Of a DNA stretch of 5,656 nucleotides, positions 1-5,656 are shown piece by piece. Origin of the DNA: Holosporaceae bacterium (GTDB lineage: Bacteria; Pseudomonadota; Alphaproteobacteria; UBA3830); the NCBI GenBank assembly GCA_031276835.1, contig JAISMI010000064.1:1-5656 (forward strand), given 5' to 3'. The first letter of the stretch is position 1; each line of letters starts with the position of its first letter. Made by a program: the position numbers and the translations under genes. Under the pieces are notes generated by a model. It had not been told where the DNA came from, ran no database searches, and was given only the letters and a program-made list of their open reading frames with translations.

Positions 1-1
1 C

Positions 2-1198
2 GGACACGCTCCCAAAGTAGCGCTTCTGGGAAGCATAGAGGCGCAGCTTTTGGAGGCGGACCTTGTTAGTATCGCCGGCGCCAGCGACGAATGGTGGCGC
101 AAGTCGTCGGAGAAAAACAATTTTTGGATGACAAAATCGATGCTGGAACATTTTGGCATACCGTCGACGAATGAAAAAAATAAATTTCTAGGCGACATTT
201 TTAAAAGATTGCTGCATAAAAGAAATGTCCTTGTTACTCTATCTACTCTTGCAGGAGGCATGCGTCGGCAAAGGTATGAATATTTAAACGAGGTCTCCGA
301 AAATCTGCAAAGCGCAACGTGGCTGCGAAGTCTAATTGCGAACCTTAGGAAATCCTATAAATCGGAGGCAATAAAATTCGATCCCCCCAACCCTGAGTTG
401 CATTTGCGTCCTCTCCGTTTTTGGGCGTCTGATCTGGATCTTTTAAATCGCAATCCCTATGCGTTTTATGCGCATAAAATTTTAAAATTAACGGAGATAA
501 ATTACCTCAATAAAATAAAAAATGTTCGAGGAAATTATATGCACCAAGTTTTGGAGCAATTTGTGAAAAATGCAAAGGATAAAAGAAGCGTCGACGAGCT
601 AAGGTTCTGGGCGAAAAAAGTTTTACAAAACAGCTGGTTAACTGCGTCTGATTTGGGGATTTGGTTTTTCCAACTGGATGAAGTTTTTTCATTCATCGTT
701 CGCCATATGGAAAAGAAAAGTTGTTATGCCGAAGTTTGCGGCGAGTGTTCCATAAAAATATCCGACGACTGCGAAGCGACGATATGCAGTAGGGCGGACC
801 GAATCGACGTGGGAGAAAATATCTCCATAATTGATTATAAAACCGGCGGACTTCCGACAAAAAACGAAGTTGAGAGCGGAGAAAAAATGCAATTACCGAT
901 TGAGGCAATTATTGCGGCTCAAGATGGATTCGGATTGAAAAAAACAGAAGTGGAAAGTCTTTGTTTTTGGAAGTTAGGCGCTTCAAAAGACGAAAACAAA
1001 ATATCCTACGGAGGAGAAATAAAAAAAGTGTTCAGTGGCAAAGACGAGGTATGCCAACTGAGCGAAAAAATCCTGGAATTTTTAAAAAATTTAATTTACA
1101 GATACAATGTAATGGGGGAAGCCTACGATATAAATGTTCATTCTAAATATGACGAACCGTATGCGCATCTGGCGAGGGTCAAAGAATGGATAAAATAA
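2..1198 (+). CDS. addB: AddB, double-strand break repair nuclease subunit (5'-truncated by window edge)
   Basis: This is the C-terminal 398 residues of AddB, the partner of AddA in the helicase-nuclease that resects double-strand ends for RecA loading. The frame is open to the left edge. An internal TTG at 50 is not the start, because recognisable AddB sequence (PKVALLGSIEAQLLEADL) lies before it. Numbering from base 2, residues 1-50 match the block that in relatives reads roughly 'LGPLEARL..ADLVILGGLNEG'. A RecB-like PD-(D/E)XK nuclease follows: LRPLRFWASDLDLL and NPYAFYA near 138-158, GNYMH with H181, ADRID with D266, IIDYKTG with D278 and K280, and QLPIEA with Q297. All expected catalytic residues are present. 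The end, HLARVKEW, is typical of alphaproteobacterial AddB. The Fe-S cysteines of Firmicutes AddB are absent: the position is NPYAF, not CP, and there is no C-terminal Cys triplet. Five cysteines cluster just before D266, which is unusual. The 3' end overlaps addA by 13 bases. Family assignment is firm; full length is unknown. Confidence 0.9.
   Translation, partial: GHAPKVALLGSIEAQLLEADLVSIAGASDEWWRKSSEKNNFWMTKSMLEHFGIPSTNEKNKFLGDIFKRLLHKRNVLVTLSTLAGGMRRQRYEYLNEVSENLQSATWLRSLIANLRKSYKSEAIKFDPPNPELHLRPLRFWASDLDLLNRNPYAFYAHKILKLTEINYLNKIKNVRGNYMHQVLEQFVKNAKDKRSVDELRFWAKKVLQNSWLTASDLGIWFFQLDEVFSFIVRHMEKKSCYAEVCGECSIKISDDCEATICSRADRIDVGENISIIDYKTGGLPTKNEVESGEKMQLPIEAIIAAQDGFGLKKTEVESLCFWKLGASKDENKISYGGEIKKVFSGKDEVCQLSEKILEFLKNLIYRYNVMGEAYDINVHSKYDEPYAHLARVKEWIK
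1174..1178 (+). promoter_or_regulatory. Shine-Dalgarno site of addA, inside addB
   Basis: GAGGG lies 7 bases before the addA ATG at 1186, within the last codons of addB. Together with the 13-base overlap of the two genes, it supports initiation at 1186 and points to translational coupling, where ribosomes finishing addB help start addA. The motif and spacing are seen directly; the coupling is inferred. Confidence 0.55.
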
Positions 1199-4100
1199 AA
1201 GACGTCGCGGCGTCGCTATGGATTTCTGCCTCCGCCGGAACGGGGAAAACGAAAAGTCTGATAGATAGAATTGCAGCTCTTCTTTTGAACGGCGCTAATC
1301 CATCCAAAATTTTATGCTTGACCTATACAAAAGCCGCCGCTTCAGAAATGCTAATGCGCTTGTCCGATTATCTGCAGAAATTAAGCAAGACGTCTTTGGA
1401 GGAATTAAAGTCGGAGCTTTTGGCCTATGGAGCGGACGAATCTCAGATAGAAACGGCCAAATCTTTATATGAAAAAAGCATTGGAAACGATAAGGTTTCA
1501 ATTCAAACTATCCACGGTTTTTGTTTTGAATTGTTGGGACGATTTCCGCTGGAAACCGGATTATTTCCTGGCATAAAAATCTGCGATGATCAAAAATGGG
1601 AACAATTATTAAACGAATCCGTTAATTATGTTCTGGCGGACGAAGAATGCCGCTTCAGTTGGAAAATTGTCGCGAAATATATGACGGACGTCGGAGAGAT
1701 TTTTAAAGAGAACGCTATGGCGCTGCAGCGTTTCATGAATCAATCTGGAAATTTCTTAAAACTGTACGCTGATTTTTTCGATCTGGACATGAACTGGCTG
1801 CATTTAAACGACGACGCCATAGACGATCTACTTTTTTCTCGACTTTTTTCCGGTGATTACAAAAAAAATTTTGCAGACTGCGCGGAAATTTTATCTAGCG
1901 GTTCCAAAAGCGATAGGGAAAAGGGGGAAATTTTAAAAGAAAACTCCGCGTCGCCAAGTGAAAAATTTGTCTACGCTTTTTTGACGCTGGAGGGAACGTT
2001 ACGAAAGCGGTTGTTTACTAAAAAAATCAATGCGCCGGATTTTCAAAAACGAATGGAGGATTTGGCGTCGAAGGCATTGGATTTTTTAGAGGCCAAAAAG
2101 CGAATTACCTCCGTCAAGGCTAATGCCGCATTTTTTGAAGTTATGAGAAAAATATTTTTTAAATTTCAGGAGTTAAAGATCGCCAATCACTATTTAGATT
2201 TCGACGACGTTATTCTATTAACTGCGGAGTTGTTACGAAATGCCGATTGGGTTATGTATAAAATTGACGGAGGTATAGAGCATCTACTGGTGGACGAAGC
2301 TCAGGATACCAGTCCGGAGCAATGGGAAGTGATCGCCAAAATTACGGAAGAATTTTTCTCAAATTATCAATCGGATAGGACTATTTTTGTGGTGGGAGAT
2401 GAAAAGCAATCCATATACTCCTGTCAGGGCGCCGATGTAAAGTTATTTGGAAAAATGCGCGATTATTTAGGGAAAAGTTCTAGAGAATGCGGCCAGAAAT
2501 TTTACGACGAGCCGCTTCATAAATCTTACCGTACGACCGGCAATATTTTATCTTTTGTGGATGATGTTTTTGCGGAAAAATTTCCGCGCGTATCCCACTC
2601 GACCTACAGAAACCCCAATGGCGGAGTTGTGGAAATCGTGGATGTTTTTACGGACGACGAAACAAATGAAGAAAATAATTCGGAAGAACAAAGCGCCGAG
2701 AAAAAATTATCCTCCTACGTTGCGAATTTCATAAAAAAAACTATCGAGGACAAAGTTTTTGTCGAGTCCAAAGAGCGATCTGCATTGGCGGCGGATTTTT
2801 TAATTTTATTTCAACATCGCGATCTGCAAGTCATGAAATACATTATTGACGCGCTACAACGGGAAAATATTCCCGTTGCCGGAATCGATCGGATTCTTTT
2901 GAAAGACGAGTTGGCGATTGAAGATCTGATTGCATTGGCGGAATTTGCCGTTTTCCCATTGGACGATTTAATGTGCGCCCGCGTTTTGAAATCTCCAATT
3001 GTTGGAATTTCGGAAAATGAATTGATGCGCGTTTGTTTGGATAGAAAAGACGATTGCCTATGGGTTTATCTGAAAAAAATCAATTATCCGCAACTGAGGG
3101 AATTACAAAATTATGTGGACAACGCTTTAAAGTTATCCGCCTATGATTTTTTTATGTATGTCCTAACCGACGGCGTTCAGGAAAAACTCATTGGCAGACT
3201 TGGGGAAAAATGTCTCGACGTATTAAATGAGTTTTTGAATGTAGTCATGAAATACGAGAAGGAAAATACCGCGTCGTTGCCGAATTTTTTGGAATCGTTC
3301 AGATCCTACGACTATGAAATCAAGAGAGAATCATTTGAAGACAAAAATGCCGTTCGTTTAATGACTGTTCACGCGTCGAAGGGATTGCAGTCTCCATTTG
3401 TAATTCTTGCGGATTGTCATTTTATGAATACTCAACGTAAAAAATTAATAAAAACAGAAGATGGAATTTTGCTGTGGGATTTTTTTGCCGGTCTTAGACC
3501 GAATAAAATTACGGAGCTACTTCAGGAGGAACGAGACGATGAATACTATCGTTTGCTCTATGTTGCCATGACTCGGGCGCAGGACTTTTTATATATTCTC
3601 GGCGAAAAGCATAAAAACCCCCTAAATGATAAATGTTGGTACAATTTTACGCGGCGAAAATTAGATAAATTCGCGCGGGTGGAGTCGGAAGGTTTGTATA
3701 GATTAGGAAATTATCGATACGAGGATTCCAACGGTTGGCTATCTCCCTCCATTTCCATCGGAAAGTTGTCGGAGATCCCCCATTGGTTTCACGAGAAACT
3801 TTCAGTCGAAGACCGTGAAGATCAAAATAGAATAGAGCGGGATGAACATGATTCGCAAACGTACGGAAATTGCGTTCATTTGCTGCTGGCCGAAATGCCA
3901 AAATATTGGGGAGATGTTTTATGGGGCGAAATTGCAGATCAGCTGCTGGAAAATTTCGATCTATCGGACGATAAAAAGGAAGAGGCCAAGGCGGAATCCG
4001 CCAATATAATTAAAAAATTCGATTTTCTATTTGATAAAAAATCGCTGTCGGAAGTTTCATTTGCGCACAACGGAAAAGAGGGGAGAATAGACAAAATTGC

Positions 4101-4311
4101 GTTTAGAAATGACGAGCTATGGATTGTGGATTTTAAAACGGGACCTTCCTATGAAGTTATTCCGGAAAATTATGTTTTGCAGTTAAAATTATATCGGGAC
4201 GCCGTCCAGAATATAACAAAAAATCAAGTAATTAAGACGGCAATTTTATGGACCCGCGACGAAAGTTTAGTAGAAATCGATATCGCGCAGACGTCGCAGG
4301 GATCTTTTTAA
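1186..4311 (+). CDS. addA: AddA, double-strand break repair helicase-nuclease subunit (UvrD/RecB-like)
   Basis: Complete 1041-residue superfamily 1A 3'-5' helicase fused to a C-terminal RecB-type nuclease; it forms the AddAB heterodimer in the cytoplasm with the product of the overlapping upstream gene. Helicase motifs in order: Walker A SAGTGKT with K21; motif Ia LTYTKAAASEM at 45-55; SIQTIHGFC at 105-113; Walker B VDEAQDTSPEQW with D370 and E371; motif III VVGDEKQSIY at 402-411; motif IV KSYRTTGNI at 446-454; motif V MTVHASKGLQ at 726-735; motif VI YYRLLYVAMTRAQ with R797. The nuclease has GNCVH with H898, EGRIDKI with D969, IVDFKTG with D982 and K984, and the QLKLY motif at 999-1003. No key residue is missing. 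At 1041 residues it is about 100 shorter than typical alphaproteobacterial AddA (about 1150). An acidic, Asn-rich stretch (490-505) between motifs IV and V looks like a flexible linker. The ATG at 1186 is chosen because GAGGG lies 7 bases upstream and Walker A falls at the usual distance from the N-terminus. Confidence 0.96.
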   Translation: MDKIKDVAASLWISASAGTGKTKSLIDRIAALLLNGANPSKILCLTYTKAAASEMLMRLSDYLQKLSKTSLEELKSELLAYGADESQIETAKSLYEKSIGNDKVSIQTIHGFCFELLGRFPLETGLFPGIKICDDQKWEQLLNESVNYVLADEECRFSWKIVAKYMTDVGEIFKENAMALQRFMNQSGNFLKLYADFFDLDMNWLHLNDDAIDDLLFSRLFSGDYKKNFADCAEILSSGSKSDREKGEILKENSASPSEKFVYAFLTLEGTLRKRLFTKKINAPDFQKRMEDLASKALDFLEAKKRITSVKANAAFFEVMRKIFFKFQELKIANHYLDFDDVILLTAELLRNADWVMYKIDGGIEHLLVDEAQDTSPEQWEVIAKITEEFFSNYQSDRTIFVVGDEKQSIYSCQGADVKLFGKMRDYLGKSSRECGQKFYDEPLHKSYRTTGNILSFVDDVFAEKFPRVSHSTYRNPNGGVVEIVDVFTDDETNEENNSEEQSAEKKLSSYVANFIKKTIEDKVFVESKERSALAADFLILFQHRDLQVMKYIIDALQRENIPVAGIDRILLKDELAIEDLIALAEFAVFPLDDLMCARVLKSPIVGISENELMRVCLDRKDDCLWVYLKKINYPQLRELQNYVDNALKLSAYDFFMYVLTDGVQEKLIGRLGEKCLDVLNEFLNVVMKYEKENTASLPNFLESFRSYDYEIKRESFEDKNAVRLMTVHASKGLQSPFVILADCHFMNTQRKKLIKTEDGILLWDFFAGLRPNKITELLQEERDDEYYRLLYVAMTRAQDFLYILGEKHKNPLNDKCWYNFTRRKLDKFARVESEGLYRLGNYRYEDSNGWLSPSISIGKLSEIPHWFHEKLSVEDREDQNRIERDEHDSQTYGNCVHLLLAEMPKYWGDVLWGEIADQLLENFDLSDDKKEEAKAESANIIKKFDFLFDKKSLSEVSFAHNGKEGRIDKIAFRNDELWIVDFKTGPSYEVIPENYVLQLKLYRDAVQNITKNQVIKTAILWTRDESLVEIDIAQTSQGSF

Positions 4312-4324
4312 GTATAACGTCTCG

Positions 4325-5590
4325 CTATCTATTGGATTTTTGTTTTCTTATTTTATCAAACCAGTCGCATCGTTTTTTTATTTCTCGTTCAAATCCGCGT
4401 TCGACCGGACAGTAGAATTTTTTTCTAGAAAGTTCGTCCGGAAAAAAATTGTCGCCGGAGAAGGCGTTTTCCTCGTTATGGTCGTATATGTATCCTTCTC
4501 CATATTTTAATTCTTTCATTAATTTAGTCGGAGCGTTGCGAATTTTTGCGGGAGCCGGAAGCGAGCCATAGGATTCTGCGCATTTTTTGGATTTGCCATA
4601 GGCGACGTATCCGGCGTTTGATTTGGGAGCCGTCGCCATGTATATGACGGCGTTGGAAATTGCCAACTCCCCTTCTGGAGATCCAAGCATGGCGTAGGTC
4701 TGATGAGCGGCGATTGCTTGAATCAATGCATTAGGATCTGCTAATCCTATATCTTCGCTGGCGAATCTGACGAGTCGTCTAGTTATATATAGGGGATTTT
4801 CTCCGGACGTCAGCATTCTGTTTGTCCAGTACAAAGCGGCGTCCACGTCTGATCCTCTCAGCGATTTATGAAGGGCGCTGATGAGATTATAGTGTTCTTC
4901 CTGTGATTTATCGTAGACGTTCGCTCTTTTGGGAGCGATTTTTTGCAATCCCTCTATTGTGAGTTTTTCCGGCGGATTTAAAGAAAGTAATTCCTCGGCT
5001 CGATTTAACAAATATCGACCGTCGCCGTCCGACATTAGACATAGATGCCGACGGGCTTCTGGGGTCAGCGGCAATTCCCGCTGCATAAAATTTTCTGCGC
5101 GCTCTAGTATTTTATCCAGATCTTCCAACTGAAGTCTGTTGAACGTGATTACCTTGCAGCGGGACAGCAAGGCTGGACGCAATTCGAAGGACGGATTTTC
5201 AGTGGTGGTCCCAATGAGTATCAGCGAACCGTTTTCCAGATGCGGTAGAAAAATATCCTGTTGACTTTTGTTCAGGTGATGAATCTCATCTATAAGTATG
5301 ATGATTTTTTCAGACGGATCATTGGCCAATTCGTCGAATATCGATTTGAACTTAGCCGTCGCATGCGTAACGGCGGAGGTTTCTTCAAATTTTAATCCAC
5401 TTTTTTTTGCTATAATTTTAGCAAACGACGTTTTTCCGGATCCAGGAGGTCCCCATAAAATCAAAGATTGCAGATTTTCGAAGGACGAAACCTGCTGATC
5501 GACCGGTTGGCCAATTAAATCCGTCAGCTCCAGCGGACGAATTCTATCCGCCAAAGGCGGAGTTTGTTCAAATAATTGCAAATTTTCCAC
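4325..5590 (-). CDS. rarA: RarA/MgsA, replication-associated recombination protein A (AAA+ ATPase)
   Basis: Complete RarA (MgsA/WRNIP1 family), a tetrameric clamp-loader-like AAA+ ATPase that acts on stalled or gapped replication forks. Numbered from the GTG at 5590 (421 residues): PLADRIRP near 12-19; Walker A GPPGSGKT at 47-54; Walker B LIDEIHHLNKSQQD with D101 and E102; sensor 1 GTTTENPSFEL near 127-137; arginine finger in LLSRC, R144; sensor 2 region GDGRYLLNRAEEL. The C-terminal oligomerisation domain follows, with HYNLISALHKSLRGSDVDAA, SEDIGLADPNAL, APKSNAGY, RNAPTKLMKELKYGEGY and a final FYCPVERGFE block. The start is uncertain. The frame extends to a TTG at 5638, but those 16 extra residues are Lys/Asn/Ile-rich, resemble no RarA N-terminus and have no ribosome site. 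GTG 5590 (MENLQLFEQ...) fits the family. A TTG at 5581, preceded by GGGTGG, would give MQLFEQ... and is also plausible. The segment between GQ and ILWGPPG is about 7 residues shorter than in E. coli RarA. An A8 run lies just after Walker A. The gene is convergent with addA, 13 bases apart. Confidence 0.95.
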   Translation of the reverse strand: MENLQLFEQTPPLADRIRPLELTDLIGQPVDQQVSSFENLQSLILWGPPGSGKTSFAKIIAKKSGLKFEETSAVTHATAKFKSIFDELANDPSEKIIILIDEIHHLNKSQQDIFLPHLENGSLILIGTTTENPSFELRPALLSRCKVITFNRLQLEDLDKILERAENFMQRELPLTPEARRHLCLMSDGDGRYLLNRAEELLSLNPPEKLTIEGLQKIAPKRANVYDKSQEEHYNLISALHKSLRGSDVDAALYWTNRMLTSGENPLYITRRLVRFASEDIGLADPNALIQAIAAHQTYAMLGSPEGELAISNAVIYMATAPKSNAGYVAYGKSKKCAESYGSLPAPAKIRNAPTKLMKELKYGEGYIYDHNEENAFSGDNFFPDELSRKKFYCPVERGFEREIKKRCDWFDKIRKQKSNR

Positions 5591-5609
5591 CCAAATATTT
5601 ATCTTTTTT

Positions 5610-5638
5610 ATTTTCGAGTTTTTCTTTGAGTTAATCAA
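5610..5638 (-). promoter_or_regulatory. Possible weak sigma-70-type promoter of rarA
   Basis: On the - strand, TTGATT (5638-5633) and GAAAAT (5615-5610) are separated by 17 bases. Each matches 4 of 6 positions of the -35 and -10 consensus. Transcription would begin near 5603, just before the GTG start at 5590, giving a very short leader. This fits the later start choice and would make the TTG at 5638 part of the promoter rather than the gene. The DNA is AT-rich, so such matches arise easily by chance. Confidence 0.2.
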
Positions 5639-5656
5639 GATTAAGTTTTAGAATGC

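Noticed and set aside
50..52. TTG at 50 as the start of a separate short nuclease gene
   Set aside because: The frame is open to the window edge and the residues before it match AddB, so it is an internal Leu codon.
507..908. Three overlapping open frames on the - strand (507-692, 689-892, 693-908)
   Set aside because: They lie antisense to the conserved AddB nuclease domain, lack recognisable domains and have shadow-type composition.
961..1146. Arg/Lys-rich 61-codon + frame inside addB
   Set aside because: It is an out-of-frame reading of A-rich addB codons; no start signal or family resemblance.
1201..1216. GACG-TCGCGG-CGTC inverted repeat at the start of addA
   Set aside because: The stem is only 4 bp, lies in coding sequence and sits downstream of the start codon; it is explained by Asp-Val-Ala-Ala-Ser codons.
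1295..1501. - strand frame opposite the 5' part of addA
   Set aside because: It is antisense to conserved helicase motifs and has no recognisable product.
3647..3901. 84-codon - strand frame opposite addA
   Set aside because: It is antisense to the helicase-nuclease linker and the nuclease His motif of AddA; no domain and no upstream signals.
4278..4309. CGATATCG palindrome followed by a T5 run near the end of addA, considered as a terminator
   Set aside because: The palindrome has no loop and is some 20 bases from the T run; the nearer GCG/CGC pairing is only 3 bp. It does not support an intrinsic terminator.
4929..5498. + strand frames opposite rarA (4929-5132 and 5298-5498)
   Set aside because: Both are mirror readings of conserved RarA AAA+ motifs, with Ser/Arg-rich shadow composition.
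1..5656. A novel defence or mobile system built on AddAB plus RarA
   Set aside because: All three are standard chromosomal repair genes with intact family motifs; there are no extra partner genes, repeats, integrase or transposase, and rarA is on the opposite strand.

Overview
The window holds three protein-coding genes and almost no intergenic DNA. Two neighbouring genes on the + strand encode the AddAB double-strand-break repair helicase-nuclease: the 3' end of addB (cut by the left window edge) and a complete addA. A third, complete gene, rarA (also called mgsA), runs convergently on the - strand and reaches almost to the right edge.

The AddA and AddB sequences look like the alphaproteobacterial versions of these families. 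Signs of this are the RPLRFWASDLDLL...NPYAFYA block and the HLARVKEW C-terminus of AddB, and the SASAGTGKT, DEAQDTSPEQW and GDEKQSIY motifs of AddA. The DNA is fairly AT-rich (roughly 40% GC by eye), with many A7-A8 runs inside genes, tightly packed genes and a shortened AddA. Together these suggest an alphaproteobacterium with an AT-biased, compact genome, such as a host-associated or Rickettsiales/Holosporales-like lineage. The lineage is inference; no rRNA or phylogenetic marker is present.

Layout: addB' (2-1198, +) overlaps addA (1186-4311, +) by 13 bases, so the pair is probably translationally coupled and made in equal amounts for a heterodimer. Only 13 bases separate the addA stop codon from the rarA stop codon (rarA runs from about 5590 down to 4325, -). 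No clear terminator is visible between them.

AddAB resects double-strand ends to start RecA-dependent recombination. RarA is an AAA+ ATPase of the clamp-loader clade that acts at stalled or gapped replication forks. Both therefore serve recombinational repair of replication damage, but the convergent arrangement rules out a shared transcript. All catalytic motifs I could check in the three genes are intact. I see no mobile element, CRISPR array, RNA gene or new multi-gene system here. The findings are small-scale oddities in otherwise ordinary housekeeping repair genes.
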